Below, in pieces: positions 15,495-23,885 of a DNA stretch of 49,956 nucleotides; position 1 is the first letter of the stretch; each line of letters begins with the position of its first letter. The stretch comes from D37C17 sp964551815. Its GTDB lineage: Bacteria > Fidelibacterota > Marinisomatia > SCGC-AAA003-L08 > D37C17. The notes under the pieces were generated by a model, which searched no databases, had not been told where the DNA came from, and saw only the letters and a list, made by a program, of their open reading frames with translations. The DNA lies in the NCBI GenBank assembly GCA_964551815.1, contig CAZKEL010000010.1, forward strand, positions 1 through 49,956. Direction: 5' to 3'. The position numbers and the translations under genes are program-made.

Positions 15495-16384
15495 ATCACC
15501 CACACCACCACGGGAATAACCGCAAAAGACTATGGTGGGCATTCTGGATAAATTTCCTTTTTCTTATAATTGAACTCATCGGCGGAATTATTACCGGAAG
15601 TTTAGCACTATTATCAGATGCAGGGCATATGCTTACAGATGTGGGGGCATTGGGTTTAGCCATCATCGTCTCCAGGTTAGCTCAAAAACCTCCTGATGAA
15701 CGCCGTACTTATGGCTATCTTAAAACAGAAATATTAGGTGCATTTATCAATGGTGCCTCACTGGTTGCCATTTGCGGATTCATTCTCTGGGAAGCATTGC
15801 AGAGAGTGGCAACTCCTATTAACATTCTACCGATACCTATGCTGGTTATCGCGATTTTAGGGCTGGCTGCAAATGTCTTTAGTGCAGCCATTCTATATCA
15901 GGGACAAACTGAAAATATCAATATTAAATCTGCGTATCTGCATTTAGTATCTGATGCCCTTGGGTCAGTGGGAGTGGTTATCTCAGCCCTGGTAATCTGG
16001 ATTTGGAATTGGATGTTTATTGATATTGTTGCCTCTGTTGTCATCGTAGGACTCATCCTTTCCGGTACCTGGAAAATGCTGCTCCAATCAACTCGAATGC
16101 TCATTGATTCAGTCCCGGAAGGTATCAGCTATCAACAAGTGAGAACAGAATTATTGCGTCTCCCACATGTAAGCGATTTACATGATTTGCATATTTGGTC
16201 CTTAGGAGAGAATAATCCCTCTCTGAGTGCCCATATCATTTTAAAGAAACATTGTACTCAAGAGAGTCATTGGGATCAATGTCTGCAGGAATGTCAAAAG
16301 TTATTGGCAGAAAGATTTAAAATTCATCACACCACAATTCAAATTGAACCGGAAGGATTCAAAGAAACTAAAAACTGTACATAA
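15491..16384 (+). CDS. Cation diffusion facilitator family metal transporter (CzcD/ZitB type)
   Basis: 297 aa with six membrane helices and a C-terminal cytosolic domain. The family exports Zn2+, Co2+ or Cd2+ in exchange for protons. The metal site is visible as LSDAGHMLTD (His46, Asp50) in helix 2 and the HLVSDALGS segment in helix 5. The His-rich N-terminus (MNHPHHHGNN) is also usual. The C-terminal part has VSDLHDLHIWSLG, typical of the metal-sensing domain. Translational coupling to chorismate mutase is unexpected functionally and may reflect chance operon membership. Confidence 0.94.
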   Translation: MNHPHHHGNNRKRLWWAFWINFLFLIIELIGGIITGSLALLSDAGHMLTDVGALGLAIIVSRLAQKPPDERRTYGYLKTEILGAFINGASLVAICGFILWEALQRVATPINILPIPMLVIAILGLAANVFSAAILYQGQTENINIKSAYLHLVSDALGSVGVVISALVIWIWNWMFIDIVASVVIVGLILSGTWKMLLQSTRMLIDSVPEGISYQQVRTELLRLPHVSDLHDLHIWSLGENNPSLSAHIILKKHCTQESHWDQCLQECQKLLAERFKIHHTTIQIEPEGFKETKNCT

Positions 16385-16389
16385 AAGTA

Positions 16390-16419
16390 TTGGATACAGT
16401 CTGGGGAACCCCATATTAT
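16390..16419 (+). promoter_or_regulatory. Candidate trp promoter
   Basis: TTGGAT (16390-16395) and TATTAT (16414-16419) are 18 bases apart. Transcription would start near 16426, four bases before the leader-peptide ATG. This would make the leader message almost leaderless and explain the missing Shine-Dalgarno sequence. The match to consensus is moderate. Confidence 0.4.
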
Positions 16420-16429
16420 TACACCTGTT

Positions 16430-16480
16430 ATGAAGGAGAAATTAACCATTGATTTTTGGTGGTATTCACATAGGGGTTGA
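16430..16480 (+). CDS. trpL: trp operon leader peptide (16 aa, tandem Trp)
   Basis: The frame reads MKEKLTIDFWWYSHRG and then stops. The two adjacent TGG codons are at 16457-16462. Two Trp in 16 residues, just upstream of a terminator that precedes trpE, is the classical layout of a peptide whose translation senses charged tRNA-Trp. It is too short for routine gene calling. There is no clear ribosome site before the ATG; transcription beginning a few bases upstream would fit. Confidence 0.8.
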   Translation: MKEKLTIDFWWYSHRG

Positions 16481-16526
16481 AACGAACTCCGGGGATACCT
16501 GGCACCATGAATTTAATGAACCCCGG
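16458..16526 (+). promoter_or_regulatory. trp attenuator: alternative pause (1:2) and antiterminator (2:3) hairpins
   Basis: Segment 1, GGTATTC (16461-16467, overlapping the second Trp codon), pairs with GGATACC (16493-16499). GGTG (16458-16461) with CACC (16503-16506) extends the stem. Segment 2, CCGGGG (16489-16494), can pair instead with segment 3, CCCCGG (16521-16526). Segment 3 is also the left arm of the terminator. A ribosome stalled on the Trp codons would mask segment 1 and free segment 2 to form the antiterminator. This is read by eye from base complementarity. Confidence 0.72.
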
Positions 16527-16546
16527 CGCATGTCCGGGGTTTTTTT
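16519..16546 (+). terminator. Intrinsic terminator (attenuator) upstream of trpE
   Basis: AACCCCGG (16519-16526) pairs with CCGGGGTT (16534-16541) around a seven-base loop. Seven T residues (16540-16546) follow, and the trpE ATG is ten bases further on. This is the clearest rho-independent terminator in the window, and its position before a biosynthetic operon marks it as an attenuator. Confidence 0.88.
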
Positions 16547-16555
16547 ATATAACTG

Positions 16556-18019
16556 ATGAAATTTACAGAATTTAAAAATCTAACTAAATCCTATAAGACT
16601 ATACCCGTTTATAAAAAGGTATTAGCAGATTTATTAACGCCTATTTCTGCCTATATGAAATTAGCAAAAAATTCTGATTATGCTTTTATTCTTGAATCTG
16701 TAGAAAAGGGTGAACGCTATGGAAGATACTCCTTTATCGGGAGAAATCCATCTGCAATTTTACTTTCAGAAAAGGGTAGGACAAAATTCTGGGATGCCCA
16801 GGGTTGGAATGAACAGAATACACCATTTCTCACATCCCTCAGAGAACTCCACAGCACATATAATGCTCCTAAATTAGATAATCTTCCCCATTTCTGCGGG
16901 GGATTAGTAGGATACCTGGGGTATGAAAGTATTGTCTGGGTTGAGGACATTCCAATATATAAAGAAGATGAGTTTCAATGCCCGGATGCCGTGTTCATGA
17001 TCTATGAGGATTTGATAGCTTTCGATCATTTGCAAAACCAGATTATTCTATTTTCTAATGTACAAATTGATGACAGTATGGATCTTAGAATAGCCTATGA
17101 CAGAGCCATGAACAAGATTGATGAAATGGGGGAAGACCTCCATACGGATATTGATTATCAATCCCCAAACATTTTGCAGGAATCTACCCTCCATTCTAAT
17201 TTCACCAAAGTGTCCTTTATGAATGCAGTTGAAAAAGTCAAGGAACATATCAAAGCCGGGGATATTTTCCAGCTGGTGTTAAGCCAGAGGTTTCATCGTC
17301 AAACCACTGCCGACCCATTAACGGTGTACCGTGCATTGAGAAGTATAAATCCTTCACCCTATATGTTCCATTTACAATTGAAAGAATTGGATATAATAGG
17401 CGCTTCTCCTGAGCTATTAGTGAAAGTAGAAGAGGGCGAAATTGAAATTCGTCCAATCGCCGGAACAAAGAAACGGGGTAAAAATGTGAAGCAGGATGCA
17501 GCCCTGGCAGAAGAATTAATTCAGGACGAGAAAGAGAGGGCGGAACATCTCATGCTGGTTGATCTTGGCAGAAATGATGTAGGCAGAGCTGCTGAGTTTG
17601 ATAGTGTGCAGGTGGAGGAATTCATGATAGTAGAATATTACTCTCATGTTATGCATATAGTATCAGATGTACGGGGAAAGCTCCAAAAGGGGAAAGATGT
17701 TTTTGATGCACTTTATAGTGGTTTCCCGGCAGGAACCCTCACAGGTGCACCTAAAATAAGAGCTATGGAAATCATCCATGATCTGGAGCCAAACCGCAGG
17801 GGGATTTATGCCGGAGCCATTGGGTACTTTGATTTCACCGGAGATATTAATACCTGCATTGCCATTCGTACCATGGCTATGAAAGAAGGGAAAGTTTATT
17901 TTCAATCCGGTGCAGGGATCGTTTATGATTCCGATCCGGAAAAAGAATTTGAGGAGACGGTGAATAAAGCTCAGGCAATTAACACTGCTGTTGACTTAGC
18001 AGAAAAGGGATTGGTGTGA
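16556..18019 (+). CDS. trpE: Anthranilate synthase component I
   Basis: 487 aa, chorismate-utilising fold. With TrpG it converts chorismate and glutamine-derived ammonia to anthranilate. The Trp-feedback site is visible as LESVEKGERYGRYSFIG (about 45-61). The catalytic core shows GDIFQLVLSQRF, PSPYMF, IAGTKKRG, DLGRNDVGR and SGFPAGTLTGAPKIRAMEII, and the protein ends with QSGAGIVYDSDPEKEFEET. First gene of the trp operon behind the attenuator. The gap to trpG is 192 bp, unlike the overlaps further on. Confidence 0.98.
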   Translation: MKFTEFKNLTKSYKTIPVYKKVLADLLTPISAYMKLAKNSDYAFILESVEKGERYGRYSFIGRNPSAILLSEKGRTKFWDAQGWNEQNTPFLTSLRELHSTYNAPKLDNLPHFCGGLVGYLGYESIVWVEDIPIYKEDEFQCPDAVFMIYEDLIAFDHLQNQIILFSNVQIDDSMDLRIAYDRAMNKIDEMGEDLHTDIDYQSPNILQESTLHSNFTKVSFMNAVEKVKEHIKAGDIFQLVLSQRFHRQTTADPLTVYRALRSINPSPYMFHLQLKELDIIGASPELLVKVEEGEIEIRPIAGTKKRGKNVKQDAALAEELIQDEKERAEHLMLVDLGRNDVGRAAEFDSVQVEEFMIVEYYSHVMHIVSDVRGKLQKGKDVFDALYSGFPAGTLTGAPKIRAMEIIHDLEPNRRGIYAGAIGYFDFTGDINTCIAIRTMAMKEGKVYFQSGAGIVYDSDPEKEFEETVNKAQAINTAVDLAEKGLV

Positions 18020-18211
18020 GTTTATGAACAATGGAGAGGTGAGAAAGCAGAAGGACTGCCCGCTGGCGGACACACAAATGATCCATCTACGGCAAGGCTA
18101 TTTATCCAACGTAACTTTAGTATAGTTAGACAAAGGGTAAACCACTGACCACTGACGAATGACCAATGACCACTGACTAATGACCAATGACCACTGACTA
18201 ATAACCAATTC
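18020..18211. other. trpE-trpG spacer, mostly non-coding with a terminal heptad array
   Basis: Apart from the 7-bp array at its right end, this spacer has no recognisable gene. The other genes of the trp operon, except trpB-trpA, are overlapping or nearly so. The spacer therefore looks like inserted material. Confidence 0.6.
18144..18206. repeat. Heptanucleotide tandem array ending at the trpG start
   Basis: Nine 7-bp units: ACTGACC, ACTGACG, AATGACC, AATGACC, ACTGACT, AATGACC, AATGACC, ACTGACT, AATAACC. The array stops five bases before the trpG ATG and occupies the place of its ribosome binding site. It resembles the short tandemly repeated repetitive (STRR) sequences known from filamentous cyanobacteria. 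Confidence 0.92.
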
Positions 18212-18796
18212 ATGATTCTCATATTAGACAACTACGATTCATTTACCTATAATCTGGTTCAATATATCGGATCAATAAATCCTCAATTGGAAGTCCATCG
18301 TAATGATAAAATTACCCTTGAGGAAATTCGAAAATTGCAACCGGAACGGATTGTTATTTCTCCCGGACCGGGTACACCTGAAGATGCGGGACTTTCTATT
18401 GACATTGTGAAAGAATTTGGTGATTCAATTCCAATTTTTGGAATATGTCTTGGGCATCAGGCCATAACTGTGGCTTTTGGTGGCAAAGTGGACAGAGCAA
18501 ATGAAATTGTACATGGGAAGACTTCAAAAATCCAGCATTGCGGGTCAGCTATTTTTAAGGATATACCGGAAAACTTTAATGCAACCCGTTACCATTCGCT
18601 TGTATCAGTTGAAGATGCTTTCCCAAATGAATTAAAGGTAACTGCCAGAACCAACAATGGGTTAATCATGGCATTAGAGCACCGGAAATCTCCAATTTAT
18701 GGAGTCCAGTTTCATCCAGAATCTATCGTTACAGAGCATGGATTGCAGATGGTGCGAAATTTTTTGGATTGCCCACGAAAAACAGCAAAGAGTTGA
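18212..18796 (+). CDS. trpG: Anthranilate synthase component II (glutamine amidotransferase)
   Basis: 194 aa class I glutamine amidotransferase that supplies ammonia to TrpE. The catalytic triad is Cys79 in GICLGHQ, and His168 and Glu170 in FHPES. The N-terminus ILILDNYDSFTYNLVQY and SPGPGTPEDAG are diagnostic of the TrpG/PabA branch. It may also serve a PabB elsewhere. The ATG at 18212 follows the heptad array with no Shine-Dalgarno sequence. It is not fused to trpD. Confidence 0.97.
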   Translation: MILILDNYDSFTYNLVQYIGSINPQLEVHRNDKITLEEIRKLQPERIVISPGPGTPEDAGLSIDIVKEFGDSIPIFGICLGHQAITVAFGGKVDRANEIVHGKTSKIQHCGSAIFKDIPENFNATRYHSLVSVEDAFPNELKVTARTNNGLIMALEHRKSPIYGVQFHPESIVTEHGLQMVRNFLDCPRKTAKS

Positions 18797-18801
18797 AAAA
18801 A

Positions 18802-19806
18802 ATGAAAGAAGTATTAGAAAAATTATTAAATAATATCAGTCTCAACCAAGACGAGTCGCGGGATATCATGTTTAAAATTATGTCAGGGGAATTCAATGAT
18901 GCCCAGATAGCCGGATTCCTCACAGCTCTCAGGGCTAAAGGGGAAAAGTCAGAAGAAATAGCAGGATTCGCCAGAGCAATGCGGGAAAAAATGACCCCCA
19001 TTGATTCAGTGGAGGATGCCATTGATATGTGCGGTACCGGAGGAGATGCATTAGGAACTTTTAACATCTCTACAACGGCGTCCTTTGTAGTAGCCGGTGC
19101 AGGAGTACCTGTAGCCAAACATGGCAACAGGTCTATGACCTCCAAATCCGGCTCCGCTGATGTATTAACCGCATTGGGAGTGGATATAATCCTCCCCCCT
19201 GAAAAAGTATCCGAGTGTATTGCAGAAATTGGTATAGGATTCATGTTTGCCCCGTCTCTTCATCCTGCCATGAAATATGCCATGGGTGCCAGAACAGCAT
19301 TGGGAACACGTACCGTCTTTAACATATTGGGTCCCCTGTGCAATCCTGCCGGAGTAAAAAGACAACTCATGGGTATTTTTGAAGGCAGCCTTACTGATAG
19401 AGTGGCAAAGGTACTGCAACGGTTGGGATCTGTACATGCCATGGTGGTACATGGCTATGATGGATTAGATGAAATTTCAACTACGGCCTCTACAAAAATC
19501 AGTCACCTGAAGGATGATAATACCATTGAATCAACGGCCATCTCACCCTCTGAGTTTGGTATTGAAAAAGCTGAATTGAATGAGCTTCAGGGAGGAGAAC
19601 CACGGGAAAATGCCCAAATCATAACAAACATCCTAAAGGGAAAAGATTCAGGGAAAAAAGCTGATATTGTTATATTAAATGCAGGTGCAGGAATATTTGT
19701 TGGAGGTAAAGCTGATTCTCTAAAGGAGGGAGTTACCCTTGCGAGAGAATCCATCTCTTCTGGTTCTGCTTTAGAAAAACTCCAATTGCTGGCAGCAGTA
19801 AAATGA
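18802..19806 (+). CDS. trpD: Anthranilate phosphoribosyltransferase
   Basis: 334 aa. The enzyme joins anthranilate to PRPP. The PRPP loop CGTGGDALGTFNIST is at 77-91, followed by KHGNRSMTSKSGSADVL (106-122) and GARTALGTRTVFNILGPLCNP. The ATG at 18802 gives the usual N-terminus (MKEVLEKLLNN). Earlier in-frame TTG codons at 18769 and 18793 would overlap trpG, the second as TTGA, and cannot be excluded. The stop overlaps trpC as ATGA. Confidence 0.97.
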   Translation: MKEVLEKLLNNISLNQDESRDIMFKIMSGEFNDAQIAGFLTALRAKGEKSEEIAGFARAMREKMTPIDSVEDAIDMCGTGGDALGTFNISTTASFVVAGAGVPVAKHGNRSMTSKSGSADVLTALGVDIILPPEKVSECIAEIGIGFMFAPSLHPAMKYAMGARTALGTRTVFNILGPLCNPAGVKRQLMGIFEGSLTDRVAKVLQRLGSVHAMVVHGYDGLDEISTTASTKISHLKDDNTIESTAISPSEFGIEKAELNELQGGEPRENAQIITNILKGKDSGKKADIVILNAGAGIFVGGKADSLKEGVTLARESISSGSALEKLQLLAAVK

Positions 19807-20585
19807 ATATACTGCAGGAAATTATAGAAGCCAAAGAAAGAGAGATTCAGGAAAGAGCCTGTATTACTCCTCTTGAACGAATAAAAAACTCTCAGAGATT
19901 ATTCGCCATCCGGGATTTTCCTAAAGCTCTGAAGTCTGAGTCCCCGGCGATTATAGCTGAGATAAAAAAGCAATCACCTTCTGCAGGTGAGATTTATATT
20001 GAGGCTGATCCCGGTGAAATTGCCACAGCCTATGAAAAAAATGGTGCTGCAGCTATATCTGTGTTGACTGACCAAAAATATTTTGGGGGAAAGTTAGAAT
20101 ATATTCAACAGGTAAAAAATAGAGTTTCACTTCCCATTCTGCGAAAGGACTTTATTATTTCAGAGTATCAGGTTTGGGAGAGCTTTCAGGCAGGCGCTGA
20201 TGCCATACTTTTAATTGCAGATGCTCTGGAAAAAGATAAATACAGCGAACTGTATTTCTTAGCGGAAGAATTGGGAATGCATGTACTATTAGAAACACAT
20301 TCAGATTCATATTTTGAATGGATTTTGGAATTGCAGCCCAAAATAATTGGGATCAACTGCAGGGATTTAAAAACCATGACTACCAATCTCCATCAGCTGG
20401 AAAGATTCATTGATAAGCTGCCGGAATCTATAATTAAAGTTGCGGAAAGTGGAATACACTCCTATGATGATCTTGCTATGATTTCGAAATGGGGTTATGA
20501 TGCAGCTTTAATTGGTACCAGTCTCATGAAAACAGAAAATCCCGGGTTTGCTCTGGCAGATTTATTAAAGCGGGTTCCTCAATGA
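19803..20585 (+). CDS. trpC: Indole-3-glycerol phosphate synthase
   Basis: 260 aa TIM barrel that closes the indole ring. Characteristic strands are IIAEIKKQSPSAG (50-62), AAAISVLTDQKYFGG, LPILRKDFIISEYQVWE, IIGINCRDLKT and VAESGIHSYDDL. It is monofunctional and separate from trpF, with which its stop overlaps as ATGA. Its length is normal for the family. Confidence 0.97.
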   Translation: MNILQEIIEAKEREIQERACITPLERIKNSQRLFAIRDFPKALKSESPAIIAEIKKQSPSAGEIYIEADPGEIATAYEKNGAAAISVLTDQKYFGGKLEYIQQVKNRVSLPILRKDFIISEYQVWESFQAGADAILLIADALEKDKYSELYFLAEELGMHVLLETHSDSYFEWILELQPKIIGINCRDLKTMTTNLHQLERFIDKLPESIIKVAESGIHSYDDLAMISKWGYDAALIGTSLMKTENPGFALADLLKRVPQ

Positions 20586-21238
20586 TACCTGTAAAAATTT
20601 GCGGTATAACCCAATTGCAGGATGCCTTGACTGCCGGAGAATATGGAGCTGCAGCCGTAGGCTTTATTTTTCATGAAAAAAGTCCAAGAGTTGTTGTAGA
20701 GGATGAAGTGGGGAAGTGGATTTCTTCTATACCAAATCAGATGAAGAAGATTGGTGTATTTGTGGATAATGATGTTGATAACATAAACTCTATCGGAGAA
20801 AAACTAAGTCTGGATATGATTCAATTGCATGGGAATGAATCTCCGGAATTTTGCAATGAGATTAGCCTGCCCGTAATCAAAGTTATCAGAGTGAGTGATA
20901 CATTTAATCAGAAAATCCTTGAGGATTATAGTGTTGATGCATTTCTTTTTGACACCTATCAAAAAGGAAATCCGGGAGGGACCGGTGAATGTTTTAACTG
21001 GAATTTAGTAACTGAACTGGAAACAGATATCCCAATAATTCTGTCAGGAGGGTTGAAAACAGAAAATGTAAAAACAGGGATTGAAATCGTTCAACCTGCA
21101 GCTGTTGATGTAAGCAGTGGTGTGGAAATTAGTCCAGGAATAAAAGACGAATTAAAAATTCAAAATTTTATAATGGAAACCAGGCAGTTTCCAATCCCCA
21201 AAAATTACCTATGGAAAGCTGAAGGAGTTAAAATTTGA
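20582..21238 (+). CDS. trpF: Phosphoribosylanthranilate isomerase
   Basis: 218 aa TIM barrel that performs the Amadori rearrangement before TrpC. The catalytic Cys is in VKICGIT (residues 4-10), the Asp in FLFDTYQKGNPGGTG, and the phosphate site includes ILSGGLKTENV and VDVSSGVE. The C-terminus is slightly extended (about 15 residues) past the barrel. It overlaps trpC at its start and trpB at its end. Confidence 0.96.
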   Translation: MIPVKICGITQLQDALTAGEYGAAAVGFIFHEKSPRVVVEDEVGKWISSIPNQMKKIGVFVDNDVDNINSIGEKLSLDMIQLHGNESPEFCNEISLPVIKVIRVSDTFNQKILEDYSVDAFLFDTYQKGNPGGTGECFNWNLVTELETDIPIILSGGLKTENVKTGIEIVQPAAVDVSSGVEISPGIKDELKIQNFIMETRQFPIPKNYLWKAEGVKI

Positions 21239-22443
21239 GGAATCAGCAGCCAGATAGTAGAGGGCATTTTAAGGAGTTTGGGGGAAAATTTGTACCTGAA
21301 ACGCTCATCCCCGCCATTCATGAATTGGAGGAGTTTTATGAAGCCCAAAAAAATAATGAAGGATTCAAAAAGGAACTGCAGGATTTACTTGAGCAATATT
21401 CAGGCAGACCAACACCACTGTATTTTGCTTTCCGTATTTCGAAGGAGACGGGCTACAACGTATATCTTAAACGCGAAGACTTAAACCACACTGGTGCTCA
21501 TAAAATAAATAACGCATTAGGGCAAATTTTATTGGCAAAACGCATGGGGAAAAAGCGCATTATTGCGGAGACTGGCGCTGGCATGCATGGCGTAGCCACT
21601 GCCACAGTTGCAGCGCAGTTCGGACTGGAGTGCATTGTCTATATGGGTGAAGAAGATATTCGCAGGCAAAAGTTAAATGTATTTAGAATGAAACTTCTTG
21701 GAGCTGAAGTGAGACCTGTGTCTTCCGGTAGTAAAACTCTGAAAGATGCTACTAATGAAGCCATTCGAGATTGGGTTACCAATGTGGAATCTACCTACTA
21801 TTTAATCGGGTCAGTGGTAGGGCCCCATCCCTATCCCATGATGGTAAGGGATTTTCAAGCTGTTATTGGTGAAGAAACTAAAAGGCAGTTTGCCGAAAGC
21901 CAACAGTCAACAGCAGCCAACCCCAAACTACCGGATGTACTTGTAGCGTGTGTTGGTGGCGGGTCAAATGCAATGGGGATGTTTTATCCTTTTCTTGAGG
22001 ATGAAGTGCGACTCATCGGGGTGGAAGCAGCAGGCTTAGGTGTGGAGACAGAAAAACATGCTGCTACCATGACAAAGGGAACCTTCGGTGTGTTGCACGG
22101 CTCAGCATCCTATCTGCTGCAAACGGAGGATGGCCAAGTGAAGCTGCCTCATTCAGTCTCTGCAGGACTTGACTACCCTGGAGTGGGGCCTGAGCATAGT
22201 TATTTAAAATCGACAGGTAGAGTGGAATATGTATCTGCAACAGATGAAGAGGCAGTTACCTCTTTTCAATGGTTATCTGAAAGGGAGGGTATATTGCCAG
22301 CTCTTGAATCATCCCATGCAATAGCATACCTTAAACAAAGGGATAATAAATTAAACAAAGGGGATAATATAATCATTTGTTTATCGGGAAGAGGAGACAA
22401 GGATGTGCATACGGTTGCAGATTATTTAGGGAAAGAGATTTGA
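21235..22443 (+). CDS. trpB: Tryptophan synthase beta chain
   Basis: 402 aa PLP enzyme that condenses indole with serine. The PLP lysine is Lys90 in NHTGAHKINNALG, and the phosphate-binding loop is VGGGSNAMGMF. GRPTPLYFAFRIS and the C-terminal CLSGRGDKDVHTV are typical of the TrpB1 type. The start is TTG at 21235, overlapping the trpF stop as TTGA. It is supported by AAGGAG seven bases upstream and by the family N-terminus (GHFKEFGGKFVPETL), which leaves no room for a later ATG. Confidence 0.97.
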   Translation: MRNQQPDSRGHFKEFGGKFVPETLIPAIHELEEFYEAQKNNEGFKKELQDLLEQYSGRPTPLYFAFRISKETGYNVYLKREDLNHTGAHKINNALGQILLAKRMGKKRIIAETGAGMHGVATATVAAQFGLECIVYMGEEDIRRQKLNVFRMKLLGAEVRPVSSGSKTLKDATNEAIRDWVTNVESTYYLIGSVVGPHPYPMMVRDFQAVIGEETKRQFAESQQSTAANPKLPDVLVACVGGGSNAMGMFYPFLEDEVRLIGVEAAGLGVETEKHAATMTKGTFGVLHGSASYLLQTEDGQVKLPHSVSAGLDYPGVGPEHSYLKSTGRVEYVSATDEEAVTSFQWLSEREGILPALESSHAIAYLKQRDNKLNKGDNIIICLSGRGDKDVHTVADYLGKEI

Positions 22444-22542
22444 AGTTTTTTATACGCCCTGTGTTTGCAGGTAAATGCACTTTGTGTAAAGCATTGTGAT
22501 TTTGGTTTAGAAAAACTGTAGAATGGTTATCAGTAAATACTT

Positions 22543-23316
22543 ATGAACAGAATTTATCATATCTTTCAAACACGAACAGAAAAAGTAATCCCCTTTATTA
22601 CAGCAGGATTTCCATCTAAAAAGGATACTGTTAATTTGGTGCTTGCATCAGAGAAGGCTGGTGCAGCTATGGTGGAGTTAGGCATGCCCTTTTCAGATCC
22701 TCTGGCTGATGGCCCGGTAATTCAAAAGGCAAGTCAAATTGCCCTGGATAACAAAGTAACTATTTCTTGGATTTTAGAAGTAGTGCAAGAAATCAGAAAG
22801 TCCAGTCAAATACCTCTGGCGTTAATGGGGTATATAAATCCCATCTTAAAATATGGTATGAAGAAATTTATTAGTGATTGTAATACTGCCGGGGTTGACG
22901 GACTCATTCTCCCCGATTTACCCCCTGAAGAAGCTGATGACTATTTAAAGATTTGCAAAAATTTTAATATCTGTCCTATCCTTTTAGTAGCACCAAATAC
23001 ATCGGAAAATAGGATTCAGGAAATTTCCACATTGGCGGAAACGCTCATTTATTGTGTTGCCATATTGGGGATCACTGGCAGTAAGGGAGCGGAGCAGCAA
23101 GAATTAGAAACCTATTTAAACAGAGTATCAAAAAATAGCACTTGTCCATATATTGTAGGGTTTGGAATAACAGAAAGACTTGACGTAATCAACATTAACA
23201 AACTTGCACACGGAGCTGTCATTGGCTCCGCAATTATCGAAAAAATACAAGAGCAAAAAGAGCCCGTAAATGTATTGAGTACGTATATACAAAAATTAAC
23301 GGAAGGAAAAAATTGA
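22543..23316 (+). CDS. trpA: Tryptophan synthase alpha chain
   Basis: 257 aa TIM barrel that releases indole from indole-3-glycerol phosphate and channels it to TrpB. The catalytic acids are Glu45 in VELGMPFSDP and Asp56 in DPLADGPVIQ. ILPDLPPEE and VGFGIT are also present. The usual YYVSVTGVTG segment reads YCVAILGITGSKG here, a mild departure in loop 6. It follows trpB after 99 bases, the second-largest break in the trp run. Its stop overlaps pheA as TTGA. Confidence 0.95.
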   Translation: MNRIYHIFQTRTEKVIPFITAGFPSKKDTVNLVLASEKAGAAMVELGMPFSDPLADGPVIQKASQIALDNKVTISWILEVVQEIRKSSQIPLALMGYINPILKYGMKKFISDCNTAGVDGLILPDLPPEEADDYLKICKNFNICPILLVAPNTSENRIQEISTLAETLIYCVAILGITGSKGAEQQELETYLNRVSKNSTCPYIVGFGITERLDVININKLAHGAVIGSAIIEKIQEQKEPVNVLSTYIQKLTEGKN

Positions 23317-23885
23317 AGATTGGAATACAAGGGGGGAAGGGTAGTTTTAGTGAGGAAGCAGCAAAAACTTTTGCAAAAAATCATGGCATTGAAGACTTTG
23401 AAATAGTCTTTCTCATTTCGTCTATGGCTGTGTTAGAGGGGGTAGAAAATAAGAAAGTAGATTATGGAATCTTTGCCATGGAAAATGCCCAGGGAGGTGT
23501 TGTTATTGAATCTGTGGAAGCTCTTGCTGAATTCCGCTGTAAAATTGTAGAAATGTTTCATATAATGGTGAATCAAAACCTGTTAGCGCTACATGGAGTC
23601 CATGTAGGCGACATTACCGAAATACACTCTCATCAGCAAGCACTAAGACAATGTAAGGATTATTTAGCAGAACATTTCTGGACACGGCCCCTTAACGAAG
23701 CAGATGACACTGCTGAAGCAGCCCGTCGGTTGAGTGAGGGTAAACTACCGAAAACTGCCGCAGTAGTTGGCAGTAATTATTGTGCTGAATTATATGATTT
23801 AAATATAGTGGAGAAAGATATCCATGATTTAAAAAATAATCTCACTCTCTTTTTAGGGGTGAAAAGAATGGGAGTTATTTCTTGA
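23313..23885 (+). CDS. pheA: Prephenate dehydratase, catalytic domain only
   Basis: 190 aa. The enzyme converts prephenate to phenylpyruvate for phenylalanine. The type II periplasmic-binding-like fold is visible through IGIQGGKGSFSEEAA, DYGIFAMENAQGGVV (normally GVVPIENS), IHSHQQALRQC (normally SHPQALxQC) and ADDTAEAARRL. The key TRF motif reads TLF (178-180): the catalytic Thr is kept but the Arg is replaced. No C-terminal ACT domain is present, so phenylalanine feedback of the usual kind is missing. TTG start at 23313 within a TTGA overlap. Function is likely but less certain than for its neighbours. Confidence 0.85.
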   Translation: MKIGIQGGKGSFSEEAAKTFAKNHGIEDFEIVFLISSMAVLEGVENKKVDYGIFAMENAQGGVVIESVEALAEFRCKIVEMFHIMVNQNLLALHGVHVGDITEIHSHQQALRQCKDYLAEHFWTRPLNEADDTAEAARRLSEGKLPKTAAVVGSNYCAELYDLNIVEKDIHDLKNNLTLFLGVKRMGVIS

